A stretch of 64,000 nucleotides of DNA. Origin: Allomuricauda sp. Its GTDB lineage: Bacteria > Bacteroidota > Bacteroidia > Flavobacteriales > Flavobacteriaceae. The stretch covers positions 2,972,533-3,036,532 of the forward strand of contig CP051244.1 in the NCBI GenBank assembly GCA_017795045.1, given 5' to 3'. The translations under genes were made by a program, and so were the position numbers. Below are positions 50,607-60,228 of this stretch, piece by piece (position 1 is the stretch's first letter; the number at the start of each line of letters is the position of its first letter). The notes under the pieces were generated by a model. It was not told where the DNA came from and ran no database searches. It saw only the letters and a list, made by a program, of their open reading frames with translations.

Positions 50607-51941
50607 ATGAAACAAAGCATAGCGTTTATTTTCTCACTATTGAGTCTTTCCATCCTAACAGCACAAGATGATACGCGTTTGTACGATATCATCAATACGG
50701 TTTCCGCGGAACGGATAGAGAAAGACGTTACCACCTTGGTCAACTTTGGCACACGACACACCTTGAGCGACACCCTTTCCCAAGCTCGTGGCATAGGCGC
50801 TGCAAGACGATGGATCAAATCTGAATTCGAAAAAATATCTTCCAATTGCAAGGACTGTTTGGAAGTCTTCTATCAAAAGGATCTTATCAAAAAGGGTGAA
50901 GGCGCCCGGATTGTAAAGGACGTTTGGGTAGTGAATGTGGTAGCTATCAAACGGGGCACCAAATACCCCAACCGCTTCATCATCATGAGCGGGGATATTG
51001 ATTCACGGGTGAGCGACCCCAATAACTTTACTTCAGATTCACCGGGTGCCAATGACAATGCCAGCGGCATGGCCGGAACCCTAGAAGCGGCAAGGGTGCT
51101 TTCCCAATATTCGTTTGAGAGTAGTATCATTTTTGTTGGGCTTTCCGGGGAAGAACAGGGACTTTACGGTGGCAGGGGCTTGGCCGCACATGCCAAACAA
51201 AACAACTGGGACATTGTTGGGATTTTCAACAACGACATGATCGGCAACATCACCGGAGTGGATGGCGTGGTCAGCAATCGGGATTTTCGCATTTTCTCGG
51301 AACCTGTCCCCCCTACCGAAACCGAGGAAGAAAGACGCGCCAGACGTTTTTATGGCGGTGAGGTGGATGGTATCTCACGCCAATTGGCCCGATATGTATA
51401 CAAAACCACCAAGACCTACATGCCCGAGATGAACCCCATGCTCATCTATCGTTTGGACCGTTTTGGACGTGGTGGACACCATAGACCCTTCAACGATGCC
51501 GGTTTTGCCGGGATACGTATCATGGAAGCCCATGAAAACTATACCCAACAGCATCAAGATATCCGTATGGAGGATGGTATTGCCTACGGCGATGTTTTAG
51601 AGCACGTGAATTTTGAATATGCCAAAAAATTGACTGCGGTAAATGCCATCAATTTGGCTTCCATAGCTTGGGCACCTCCCGCACCAACAACCGTTGAAAT
51701 AGGAGGAATTGTGGAACCTGCAGCCAAATTAAAATGGAGCAAGGTAGACGGCGCCGTGGGATACAAGATTTATTGGAGAGATACCACCTCCCCTACTTGG
51801 GACCACCACAGATACGTAGGAGATATTGATGAATATACCCTGAACGGCATCGTCATTGACAACTTTTTCTTTGGGGTCGCTGCTGTGGGCAAAGATGGAC
51901 ATGAAAGCCCCGTGGTTTTTCCAAACAAGGTTTTTAGATAA
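50607..51941 (+). CDS. Exported M28-family metallopeptidase with a C-terminal FN3-like domain
   Basis: The 444-residue protein has a signal peptide (to about AQ20). The peptidase domain (about 100-340) has GANDNASGMAGTLEAARVL (D150 bridging zinc) and VGLSGEEQGLYGGRGLA with the catalytic glutamate. At the first zinc-ligand position, where M28 enzymes usually have a histidine (AHYDS), the sequence is SGDIDSR, so D130 replaces it. The final 85 residues (PAPTTVEIGGIVEPAAKLKWSKVDGAVGYKIYWRDT) resemble a fibronectin type III domain. It likely removes N-terminal residues from peptides outside the cytoplasm, if the altered site is active. Confidence 0.85.
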   Translation: MKQSIAFIFSLLSLSILTAQDDTRLYDIINTVSAERIEKDVTTLVNFGTRHTLSDTLSQARGIGAARRWIKSEFEKISSNCKDCLEVFYQKDLIKKGEGARIVKDVWVVNVVAIKRGTKYPNRFIIMSGDIDSRVSDPNNFTSDSPGANDNASGMAGTLEAARVLSQYSFESSIIFVGLSGEEQGLYGGRGLAAHAKQNNWDIVGIFNNDMIGNITGVDGVVSNRDFRIFSEPVPPTETEEERRARRFYGGEVDGISRQLARYVYKTTKTYMPEMNPMLIYRLDRFGRGGHHRPFNDAGFAGIRIMEAHENYTQQHQDIRMEDGIAYGDVLEHVNFEYAKKLTAVNAINLASIAWAPPAPTTVEIGGIVEPAAKLKWSKVDGAVGYKIYWRDTTSPTWDHHRYVGDIDEYTLNGIVIDNFFFGVAAVGKDGHESPVVFPNKVFR

Positions 51942-51984
51942 AATCAATAGCACGTCTGGTCCAAGTGCTTTTTAGAGAACGAAT

Positions 51985-53598
51985 ATGAAACAGTATTGTA
52001 TAGTATCAGCATTTATTTTGGGGCTTTGTGCCGCATCCGCCCAAAATTTTACCCGTCAGGATACCTTAAGGGGAAGCATTACCCCAGAACGGGCATGGTG
52101 GGATTTAAATTACTACGACCTGAATGTAAAGGTTGAGCCCGAAAAGAAGTTCATCTCAGGACACAATGTGGTTCGCTACAAAGTGCTCAACGCCGCAAAA
52201 GTGTTGCAAATTGATTTGCAGGAACCTATGCAAGTAACATCCGTGACCCAAGAAGGTCTGCCTCTGGAAGTCCTTTCCGAAGGAAATGCACACTTCATCA
52301 CCTTGAAGAAGGAGCAGGTTCCGGGCGAGTTCAATACCATTGACATCCATTTTTCCGGTTATCCCCGTGAAGCCGTAAGAGCCCCTTGGGACGGTGGTTT
52401 TTCCTGGAAAGAGGATACCAAGGGGAATCCTTTTGTGGCCACATCATGCCAAGGGTTGGGCGCCAGTGTATGGTGGCCCAACAAAGACCATATGTACGAT
52501 GAGGTAGACAGCATGCGCATCCGTGCAACTGTCCCGAAAGATTTGATGGATATTTCCAACGGAAAACTGGAAGGCGTGGAAAATGATGGAGAGTTCAAGA
52601 CCTATAACTGGTTCGTGGCCAATCCCATCAACAATTATGGAGTGAATGTGAACATTGGAAACTATGTTCATTTTGGCGAAAAATACGAGGGAGAAAAAGG
52701 TACTTTGGATGTGGATTATTATGTACTGCCCGAAAATTTGGAAAAAGCCAAAGAGCAATTCAAACAGACCCCAATGATGCTCAAGGCCTTTGAACATTGG
52801 TTTGGTCCATACCCTTTCTACGAAGATGGCTTCAAACTGGTGGAAGTACCCTATTTGGGGATGGAACACCAAAGTTCGGTCACTTACGGCAACCAATACG
52901 CCAATGGTTATTTGGGGCGTGACCTTTCGGGTTCCGGATGGGGCCTTAAGTTCGATTTTATCATCATCCATGAAGCGGGCCACGAGTGGTTTGCCAACAA
53001 CATCACCTACAAGGACATCGCCGATATGTGGATCCATGAAGGTTTTACCGCCTATTCCGAAAACCTCTATCTGGATTACCATTATGGGTCCAAAGCCGCT
53101 TCGGAATATGTGGTGGGGACACGCAACAACATCCAAAACGATAGACCTATTATTGGTGCCTACGGGGTAAACCAAGCAGGTTCCGGGGATATGTATTACA
53201 AAGGAGCCAACATGCTCCATACCCTCCGTCAACTCATCGAGGACGATGAATTATGGCGTCAAATTTTAAGAGGTCTGAACAGCGAATTCTATCACAAAAC
53301 CGTCACCACGCAGCAAATTGAGGACTACATCAGCGAAAAGACCAAAAAAGACCTGTCCGCTTTCTTCAACCAGTACCTGCGTACCACCATGATCCCTAAA
53401 TTTGAATACCAACAAAACGGCAGTTCCATAACCTACAGGTATGTGGATATTGTAGAAGATTTTGATATGCCCATTCGTGTATTTGTGGATGGTAACGAGC
53501 AATGGCTCTTCCCGAATTCAGAATGGAAAACCGAATCCCTCAAGGGGAACGAGTTGATTTTTGACCCTAATTTTTATATCGAAACCCAAAAAATCTAA
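51985..53598 (+). CDS. Exported M1-family aminopeptidase (short form)
   Basis: The 537-residue enzyme has a signal peptide (KQYCIVSAFILGLCAASAQ). An N-terminal beta domain (about 35-250) leads to the thermolysin-like catalytic domain. The substrate loop is LGMEHQSSVTYGNQY, with GMEH in place of the usual GAMEN. The zinc site is HEAGHEWFANN (H329, E330, H333), and the third ligand glutamate is in IHEGFTAYSE. It stops soon after the catalytic domain and a short helical segment, so it lacks the large C-terminal domain of classical aminopeptidase N. It likely takes free N-terminal residues from peptides together with the M28 enzyme. Confidence 0.9.
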   Translation: MKQYCIVSAFILGLCAASAQNFTRQDTLRGSITPERAWWDLNYYDLNVKVEPEKKFISGHNVVRYKVLNAAKVLQIDLQEPMQVTSVTQEGLPLEVLSEGNAHFITLKKEQVPGEFNTIDIHFSGYPREAVRAPWDGGFSWKEDTKGNPFVATSCQGLGASVWWPNKDHMYDEVDSMRIRATVPKDLMDISNGKLEGVENDGEFKTYNWFVANPINNYGVNVNIGNYVHFGEKYEGEKGTLDVDYYVLPENLEKAKEQFKQTPMMLKAFEHWFGPYPFYEDGFKLVEVPYLGMEHQSSVTYGNQYANGYLGRDLSGSGWGLKFDFIIIHEAGHEWFANNITYKDIADMWIHEGFTAYSENLYLDYHYGSKAASEYVVGTRNNIQNDRPIIGAYGVNQAGSGDMYYKGANMLHTLRQLIEDDELWRQILRGLNSEFYHKTVTTQQIEDYISEKTKKDLSAFFNQYLRTTMIPKFEYQQNGSSITYRYVDIVEDFDMPIRVFVDGNEQWLFPNSEWKTESLKGNELIFDPNFYIETQKI

Positions 53599-53599
53599 T

Positions 53600-54178
53600 G
53601 TGAACGAACTTCCCGAACATTATTTCCAAAACGATTCCGAATGGCGCGATTGGCTACACGAAAACCATGAAAGCTCGCAAGGCATCCATCTTATTTTGTA
53701 CAAGGTGGAGCACCATATGGAAAGTATGCGATGGGAAGAAGCAGTAAGGGTGGCCCTCTGCTACGGGTGGATAGACAGCACGGTTAAAAGTCTGGGAGAT
53801 GGCAAACGGAGACAATATTTCTGCCCTAGAAAACCCAAGAGTGTATGGAGCAAACTCAACAAAGAGCACATCAAAGATTTGAAATCCCAAAAATTGATGC
53901 ACAAAAGTGGATTGGCCGCCATACAAATTGCCAAGGAGAATGGTTCTTGGACTGCTTTGGACGATGTGGAAAACGGGGTGATCCCCGAGGACCTTCAACA
54001 GGCATTCAATCAAAACAAGGAGGCACAAGAGAATTTTGAAAACTTCACCCATAGTCAGCGTAAAAGTTATCTGTACTGGCTCAATCAGGCCAAGCGGGAA
54101 GATACCCGACAGAAACGGATAACTGAAATCGTGGGTATGTCGGCCCAAAACATCAAATATAGAACCCTAGGAAGATGA
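53600..54178 (+). CDS. YdeI/OmpD-associated family protein
   Basis: The 192-residue cytoplasmic protein starts at GTG 53600, one base after the M1 stop, giving MNELPEHYFQNDSEWRDWLHENHESSQGIHLILYK. The family marks MRWEEAVRVALCYGWIDSTVKSLGDGKRRQYFCPRKPKSVWSKLNKEHI and the C-terminal FTHSQRKSYLYWLNQAKREDTRQKRITEIV are those of YdeI/OmdA proteins, some of which were reported to confer bacteriocin or peptide tolerance. The biochemical role is unclear. Its last 4 bases overlap the next ATG, so it is coupled to the amidohydrolase gene. An in-frame upstream start at 53561 would overlap the M1 gene by 38 bases and is less likely. Confidence 0.87.
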   Translation: MNELPEHYFQNDSEWRDWLHENHESSQGIHLILYKVEHHMESMRWEEAVRVALCYGWIDSTVKSLGDGKRRQYFCPRKPKSVWSKLNKEHIKDLKSQKLMHKSGLAAIQIAKENGSWTALDDVENGVIPEDLQQAFNQNKEAQENFENFTHSQRKSYLYWLNQAKREDTRQKRITEIVGMSAQNIKYRTLGR

Positions 54179-55599
54179 GACATAGCATCAAAACATTGGG
54201 AATATCCACATTGACCATACTTGCAATGGCCTGCATGGACAAAAATTCCAAACTGCGGGTGGACATGGCCATAACCAATGCCCAGGTCATCCATCTTGAA
54301 ACCGGGGCCGTGGAGACTCAGGATATCTTTATTTCCGATGGGGAAATCCAAGCAATTCTGGGTGCAGGCACCAAGAACACCTTCGAGCCCGATACCCTTA
54401 TAGACGCTACTGGAAAATTTGTACTTCCTGGTTTTTGGGACAACCATATACATCTTAGGGGAGGTGATTCGTTGGTAGCCAACAACAAGAACTTTTTAAA
54501 ACTGTTCATTGCCAATGGGATTACCACCGTCCGCGACGCAGGTGGTGACCTCACGCCTTCCGTCATCCAATGGAAAAACCTGATTGCTTCCGAGGATTTG
54601 GTGGGACCTACCATTTATACTTCAGGCCCAAAGATTGATGGACTTAATGCCACATGGGCGGGTTCTCTTGAAGTGGAAACTGAAGAGGATGTTAAGAACG
54701 CCTTAGATTCCCTTCAGGAGCTGCAGATTGATTTCGTCAAACTTTATGATAGCCGGATTTCGGGGGAGAATTACCTCAGCGCAATCAAGGAAACCCAGAA
54801 AAGAGGTATGACCGTCTCGGGCCATATGCCCTTTACAGTTACGCTGAATGAAACCATGGAGGCAGGTATGGATGCCATTGAGCATCTCTATTATATCATG
54901 AAAGGTTGTGCCAGCAATGAGCTGCAGATAACCGAAAACCTTAAATCCGGGGAAATGGGTTTTTGGGATGCTATGCCCGCACTACTACAAGCGTATTCAG
55001 ACTCTACTGCGCAACAGACTTTTACCCTGTTGAAAGATCATAACGTCTTTGTGGTTCCTACACTACATATTGGAAAAACATTAAGCTATTTGGATGAGGT
55101 GGACCATTCCAACGACCCGTACTTGACCTATATGGGGCAAGGAATCATCCAAACCTATCAAGGTAGGATTGCACGGGCCATGAGTGCTTCGGAAGAAGTC
55201 AGAAATAACCGAAAGGAACTGGATACGTTTTTTGGCCAACTGGCCCAATCCCTTAATAATGCAGGTGTGAAACTCTTGGCGGGTTCGGACAGTGGTGCCT
55301 TTAACTCCTACACCTATCCAGGTATCTCACTCCACAAAGAATTGGAAGTCATGGTGCAGAATGGGATTTCACCTTTGGATGCTTTGCGTACATCAGCCTA
55401 CAATGGTGCGCAGTTTTTGGATAAATCGGACAACTACGGCAGTGTTTCCAAAGGAAACGTATCGGATTTGGTGATTTTGGATGACAATCCTTTGGAAGAT
55501 ATTCGCAATACGCAACAAATTTATATGGTAGTCAAGGGAACCCAAGTGTTCTCCGAAACCCAGCTACAGAAACTATTGGACTCTGCCATCATGGATTGA
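54175..55599 (+). CDS. Amidohydrolase-family lipoprotein
   Basis: The 474-residue protein has a lipoprotein signal ending in LAMAC (Cys 20) followed by MDKNS. The amidohydrolase barrel starts about 30: PGFWDNHIHLRGGD gives H91 and H93, the carboxylated-lysine region is in IDFVKLYDSR, further histidines are in VSGHMPF and AIEHLYY, and the catalytic aspartate is in LLAGSDSGAFN. The closing strand VSKGNVSDLVILDDNPLEDI is typical. It belongs to the prolidase/imidazolonepropionase-like group; the substrate is unknown. It is one of two adjacent amidohydrolases; the next starts 29 bases later. Confidence 0.88.
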   Translation: MRHSIKTLGISTLTILAMACMDKNSKLRVDMAITNAQVIHLETGAVETQDIFISDGEIQAILGAGTKNTFEPDTLIDATGKFVLPGFWDNHIHLRGGDSLVANNKNFLKLFIANGITTVRDAGGDLTPSVIQWKNLIASEDLVGPTIYTSGPKIDGLNATWAGSLEVETEEDVKNALDSLQELQIDFVKLYDSRISGENYLSAIKETQKRGMTVSGHMPFTVTLNETMEAGMDAIEHLYYIMKGCASNELQITENLKSGEMGFWDAMPALLQAYSDSTAQQTFTLLKDHNVFVVPTLHIGKTLSYLDEVDHSNDPYLTYMGQGIIQTYQGRIARAMSASEEVRNNRKELDTFFGQLAQSLNNAGVKLLAGSDSGAFNSYTYPGISLHKELEVMVQNGISPLDALRTSAYNGAQFLDKSDNYGSVSKGNVSDLVILDDNPLEDIRNTQQIYMVVKGTQVFSETQLQKLLDSAIMD

Positions 55600-55628
55600 T
55601 GCATATTTCAATTTAAAAACCATACACA

Positions 55629-56912
55629 ATGATCACTTCCACTCCAAAAATTACGGTAAGCTCAAAAATTTGGGGGCTTTTATTCCTATTTCTGCTTGCC
55701 ATACCTATAAAAGCACAAGTCTTATTGGTCCCAGATCGGGTATTCGATGGTGAGGAAATGCATTCCAATTGGGTGGTGGCCGTCAATGGTAATCTAATTA
55801 CCTATACTGGTCCAGAAAGTGGACTAAAGAAACCAAACTCCTATACCAAACACGAGCTAAAAGGGATGACCCTGATGCCAGGCCTCATCGAAGGGCATTC
55901 CCACCTGTTGTTGCATCCCTACAACGAAACGGATTGGAACGACCAAGTTTTAAAGGAATCCCCTGTGGAACGAGCCATCCGGGGTAGCGTCCATGCCAAA
56001 AAATCCTTGATGGCCGGGGTAACGACCATGCGCGATTTAGGCTCGGAAGGTGCCGGGTATACCGATGTCTATTTAAAAAAGTGCATTGATGACGGAATCA
56101 TCCCCGGGCCGCGATTGTTAGTGGCCGGACCTGCCATTGTGGCGACAGGGGCCTATGGCCCAAAAGGATTTCATGATGGGGTCAGCGTTCCCTTGGGTGC
56201 CGAACCTGTCAGTGGAAGAGATGAGGCCATCAAGGAAGTCAGGAATCAAATGGGGAATGGTGCGGATTTGATCAAAATTTATGCAGATTACCGTTGGAGC
56301 CCAGGTGCAACCTCGCAACCTACCTTTTTACAAGAAGAAATCGATGCCATGGTAGCCACCGCCACCACTGCAGGCAAATATGTTGTGGCCCATGCCAGCA
56401 CCCCCGAAGGGTTGCGCCGAGCCATCTTGGGTGGTGTGGAGACCATAGAACATGGAGATGGAGGCACCACGGAGATTTTCAAGCTGATGAAAGAAAAAAA
56501 TGTGGCCCTCTGCCCTACCTTGGCTGCCGGCGATGCCATTGAACAGTACAAAGGATGGAAAAAAGGCAAAGAGGCTGATACAGACCGCATCGCAAAAAAG
56601 AAGCAATCCTTTGCCTTGGCCCTACAGTCTGGTGTGGACATTGTCTTTGGAGGTGACGTGGGTGTATTCTCCCATGGAGAAAACTATAGGGAACTTGTAC
56701 TTATGGTCGAATATGGAATGCAGCCCCTCAAGGCTTTACAATCGGCGACCTCAGTGAATGCGAGGGTATTCCATCTGGAAAATCTGGGGAGGATCAAAAA
56801 CAACTTTTTGGCCGACCTCATTGCCGTGGAAGGCAATCCCCTTACCCATATTGAACAGATGCAACATGTACGTTTCGTTATGAAAGATGGAGTGGTCCAT
56901 AAAAACGAATAG
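55629..56912 (+). CDS. Exported amidohydrolase (Xaa-Pro dipeptidase-like)
   Basis: The 427-residue enzyme has a signal peptide (SSKIWGLLFLFLLAIPIKAQ). The metal site begins LIEGHSHLLLHPYNETDW with H90 and H92. The lysine ligand is in GADLIKIYADYRWSPG, histidines follow in VVAHASTPEG and TIEHGDGG, and the aspartate in IVFGGDVGVFSHGEN. This pattern (GHSHLLLHP and the YNET segment) is that of the amidohydrolase superfamily prolidases such as those cleaving Xaa-Pro or Xaa-Arg dipeptides. With the peptidases upstream it would complete breakdown of peptides outside the cytoplasm. Confidence 0.88.
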   Translation: MITSTPKITVSSKIWGLLFLFLLAIPIKAQVLLVPDRVFDGEEMHSNWVVAVNGNLITYTGPESGLKKPNSYTKHELKGMTLMPGLIEGHSHLLLHPYNETDWNDQVLKESPVERAIRGSVHAKKSLMAGVTTMRDLGSEGAGYTDVYLKKCIDDGIIPGPRLLVAGPAIVATGAYGPKGFHDGVSVPLGAEPVSGRDEAIKEVRNQMGNGADLIKIYADYRWSPGATSQPTFLQEEIDAMVATATTAGKYVVAHASTPEGLRRAILGGVETIEHGDGGTTEIFKLMKEKNVALCPTLAAGDAIEQYKGWKKGKEADTDRIAKKKQSFALALQSGVDIVFGGDVGVFSHGENYRELVLMVEYGMQPLKALQSATSVNARVFHLENLGRIKNNFLADLIAVEGNPLTHIEQMQHVRFVMKDGVVHKNE

Positions 56913-56995
56913 CCCATTCAATTCAAATAGAGAGGGTTTCCCTGCGGTCTGGTTCCAGTTAACATCCTTTTAAGAATTCCACTTGGGGTTTTTGG

Positions 56996-57003
56996 TATCT
57001 TTA
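56996..57003 (+). promoter_or_regulatory. -7 box for the VPS10/BNR gene
   Basis: TATCTTTA, 22 bases before the ATG at 57025. It indicates that the large propeller gene can be transcribed separately from the upstream cluster. Confidence 0.5.
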
Positions 57004-57024
57004 GGCGACTAATTGACCTTAAAA

Positions 57025-60000
57025 ATGAAAAAGCCTCTTTTCCTATTGATGCTCTTCGCATCAATATCTCTTTTTGCCCAAGAATTTTCAATGGATTTGG
57101 TTCAGGATATGAAACCAAGAAACATAGGTCCGGCTGGAATGAGTGGTCGTGTTACCGCCATTGATGTGGTCCTTTCCAATCCGGACATCATGTATGTGGG
57201 AACCGCATCGGGCGGTTTGTGGAAATCCACCTCTGGTGGTATCCAATGGGAACCTATATTTGACCATGAGGTTACTGCCTCCATTGGTGCCGTTGCCATT
57301 CAACAATCCAACCCATCCGTAATTTGGGTCGGTACTGGGGAAGGAAACCCCAGAAACAGCTTGAATGGTGGATATGGCATCTATAAATCCTTGGATGGAG
57401 GCAAAAGCTGGAAATCCATGGGACTGGAAAAAACCCGTCACATCCACAGGGCCATCATAGACCCTACCAATCCTGATGTAGTCTATGTTGGGGCCATTGG
57501 CTCCCCTTGGGGCGAGCACCCTGAACGAGGTGTTTTCAAAACCACCGATGGTGGAAAGACGTGGGAAAAGATACTGTTCGTGAATAACAAAACAGGAGTG
57601 GCCGATTTGGTCATGGACCCCACCAATCCCAATAAATTGATGGCGGCCATGTGGGAACATAAACGTGACCCTTGGTTCTTCAAATCCGGTGGTGAAGGCA
57701 GTGGGCTGTACATGACCCACGATGGTGGCTCCACTTGGAAACAAATCACGGAAGAAGACGGCCTGCCCAAGGGTGACCTAGGGCGTATTGGTATCGCCAT
57801 AGCCCGAAACAAACCCAACGTGATCTACGCTCTGGTCGAGGCCCAAAAAAATGCCCTGTATAAATCCGTGGACGGTGGGTTCAAATGGGAAAAAATCAAC
57901 GACAAAAACGATATTGGCAACCGCCCTTTTTACTATTCCGAAATCTATGTGGATCCCCAGAACGAAAACCGGGTGTATTCCGTGTTCACTTACATCAATG
58001 TTTCAGAGGACGGTGGCAAGAACTTTACCCAGTTGATGCCCGCCTACGGTGTGAGCAATGGCGTGCATCCCGATCACCATGCCTGGTGGATACATCCTAC
58101 CAACGGACAGTTTATGCTGGACGGTAATGACGGTGGGTTGAACATCACCAAAAATGGTGGCAAGACATGGCGATTCATCGGCAACCTACCTGTGGCACAA
58201 TTTTACCACATCAATGTGGACAACGAATATCCCTACAACGTGTACGGAGGAATGCAAGACAATGGCTCTTGGCGTGGCCCTGCCTATGTGTGGAGAGACC
58301 AAGGGATTCGCAATAGCTACTGGCAGGAAATTGCCTTTGGTGATGGCTTTGATGTCATCCCTGATAAAGATGACAGTCAATTTGGATATGCCATGAGCCA
58401 GCAAGGTTACGTGCGTCGTTACGATTGGAAAACAGGAAACGACTATACCGTCCGTCCAACCCACCCCGACCCCAAAGTGGAGCTTCGTTTCAACTGGAAC
58501 GCAGCCATAGGACAAGACCCTTTTGATACCAGCACCGTATATTTTGGAAGTCAGTTTGTCCATAAATCCACGGATAAAGGATTGACATGGGAGGTCATTT
58601 CGCCAGACCTTACCACCAACAATCCTGAAAAGCAAAAACAAAGTGAGAGTGGCGGGCTTACCATGGATGCCACTGGTGCCGAGAATCACTGCACCATCAT
58701 TGTCATAGAACCTTCTCCTGTAGAAAAAGATATGTTGTGGGCCGGTACGGATGATGGCCGGGTACACTTTACCCAAAATGGCGGTGCCACTTGGACCGAT
58801 GTCACCAACAACATCAAAGGATTGCCCAAAGGCAGTTGGATTCCCCAAATCAAAGCCTCCCAAAACAATAAAGGTGAGGCCCTATTGGTCGCCAACGATT
58901 ACCGAAGGTTCAACTATGCACCCTACGCCTACCGGACCAAGGATTATGGAAAGACCTGGACCCGTATCGTGGATCAAACCGATGTGGAGAGCTATACCTT
59001 GAGTATTTTGGAGGACCCGGAAAATCCCAATCTCCTGTTTTTGGGAACCGATGACGGTCTCTACATTTCATTGGATGCAGGTGCCAAATGGCAAAAATGG
59101 GACAAAGGATTCCCCACCGTATCCACAAAAGATTTGGCCTATCATCCCAGAGAGCAGGATTTGATCATCGGTACCTTTGGAAGGGCCGCATGGGTTTTGG
59201 ATGATATTAGACCCTTAAGGGCCTTGGCAGAGAACACAGCGCTGTTGCAAAAAGATATCAGCCTGTTTAAAAGTCCCGATGCCCATTTGGCTGCCTACCA
59301 GCAACCCACCGGAAGCCGTTTTGGCGGGGATGCCCTGTACAATGCCGAAAACAGACCATCAGGAGCTATGATTACCTACTACATCAAAGATGTAGTGTCC
59401 AAGAAAGATGCTGAAAAAGCTGATGAAACCAAAGACGAAGCCGTTGAAGAGGATGCATCTAAAGAGAAAACCAAAGATTCCATCTTCTTTAATTTTTACG
59501 ATGGCAATAGGCTCATCAGAACCTTAAAATACAAGACACCCAAAAAAGCCGGGTTCCACAGGATTTACTGGGAATTGGACGAGAAAGCCCCTGCTTCCCC
59601 ATCAAGGACCATTGTGAAAAATCCGAGGGAGTCGGGTGGATTATCCGTTAAACCGGGGACCTATAAAGTGGTGGCCCACTATGGCAAGCAAAAAGATTCC
59701 ACCTCAGTGACCGTAAAAACGGACCCAAGGTTGAATGCCTCCATGGCTTCCATCAATGAGGTGTATGCCCTAGGCAAAAAATTGGAGGGCTTTACACAAA
59801 CCGCGGCGGATGCTGTAAAGCAGTTGGTGGAGAACAAGAATTTGGCCACCAAATTCCAAAAAGAGCTCCAAGACCTGGACAAGGAAAAGTTCAAGGAGCA
59901 AATTGAGGCCTCAAAGAACATTGTAAAAGAGATAGATTCCGTAGTTGCGCTGTACTTGGGCAAAGAGGACAAGCGCCAAGGCATTACCCGGAACCCGGAG

Positions 60001-60228
60001 CCATCAGTGGAACAAAGACTAAGCACGGCCAGTTATTATGTGAGTACCCGCCAATCCGGAATCACGGAAACGGAGAAAAGATTGGTCCGCTTTGCGGAAG
60101 ATGAATTAAAGTTGGCCTTGGACAAGACCAATGCCTTCTTCAACGAAAAATGGAAACCGTATCGCGAATCCATTGAAACCTTGGATACATCACCTTTTAA
60201 AGAAACAGAAACCTTTAGTTTAGATTAA
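57025..60228 (+). CDS. Large exported VPS10/BNR-propeller protein (sortilin-like fold)
   Basis: The 1067-residue protein starts MKKPLFLLMLFASISLFAQ, a signal peptide, at 57025; the in-frame TTG at 57013 is rejected because the promoter box and signal fit the ATG. Residues 20-720 hold about ten Asp-box motifs on two propellers, for example SLDGGKSWKS, TTDGGKTWEK, THDGGSTWKQ, SVDGGFKWEK and RTKDYGKTWTR. After a charged linker (KKDAEKADETKDEAVEEDASKEK) comes a beta-rich domain, then a helical C-terminus. Such proteins are annotated as glycosyl hydrolases or VPS10-domain proteins; true catalysis is unproven. It may bind peptides or partner proteins on the cell surface. Its stop overlaps the next ATG. 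Confidence 0.88.
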   Translation: MKKPLFLLMLFASISLFAQEFSMDLVQDMKPRNIGPAGMSGRVTAIDVVLSNPDIMYVGTASGGLWKSTSGGIQWEPIFDHEVTASIGAVAIQQSNPSVIWVGTGEGNPRNSLNGGYGIYKSLDGGKSWKSMGLEKTRHIHRAIIDPTNPDVVYVGAIGSPWGEHPERGVFKTTDGGKTWEKILFVNNKTGVADLVMDPTNPNKLMAAMWEHKRDPWFFKSGGEGSGLYMTHDGGSTWKQITEEDGLPKGDLGRIGIAIARNKPNVIYALVEAQKNALYKSVDGGFKWEKINDKNDIGNRPFYYSEIYVDPQNENRVYSVFTYINVSEDGGKNFTQLMPAYGVSNGVHPDHHAWWIHPTNGQFMLDGNDGGLNITKNGGKTWRFIGNLPVAQFYHINVDNEYPYNVYGGMQDNGSWRGPAYVWRDQGIRNSYWQEIAFGDGFDVIPDKDDSQFGYAMSQQGYVRRYDWKTGNDYTVRPTHPDPKVELRFNWNAAIGQDPFDTSTVYFGSQFVHKSTDKGLTWEVISPDLTTNNPEKQKQSESGGLTMDATGAENHCTIIVIEPSPVEKDMLWAGTDDGRVHFTQNGGATWTDVTNNIKGLPKGSWIPQIKASQNNKGEALLVANDYRRFNYAPYAYRTKDYGKTWTRIVDQTDVESYTLSILEDPENPNLLFLGTDDGLYISLDAGAKWQKWDKGFPTVSTKDLAYHPREQDLIIGTFGRAAWVLDDIRPLRALAENTALLQKDISLFKSPDAHLAAYQQPTGSRFGGDALYNAENRPSGAMITYYIKDVVSKKDAEKADETKDEAVEEDASKEKTKDSIFFNFYDGNRLIRTLKYKTPKKAGFHRIYWELDEKAPASPSRTIVKNPRESGGLSVKPGTYKVVAHYGKQKDSTSVTVKTDPRLNASMASINEVYALGKKLEGFTQTAADAVKQLVENKNLATKFQKELQDLDKEKFKEQIEASKNIVKEIDSVVALYLGKEDKRQGITRNPEPSVEQRLSTASYYVSTRQSGITETEKRLVRFAEDELKLALDKTNAFFNEKWKPYRESIETLDTSPFKETETFSLD

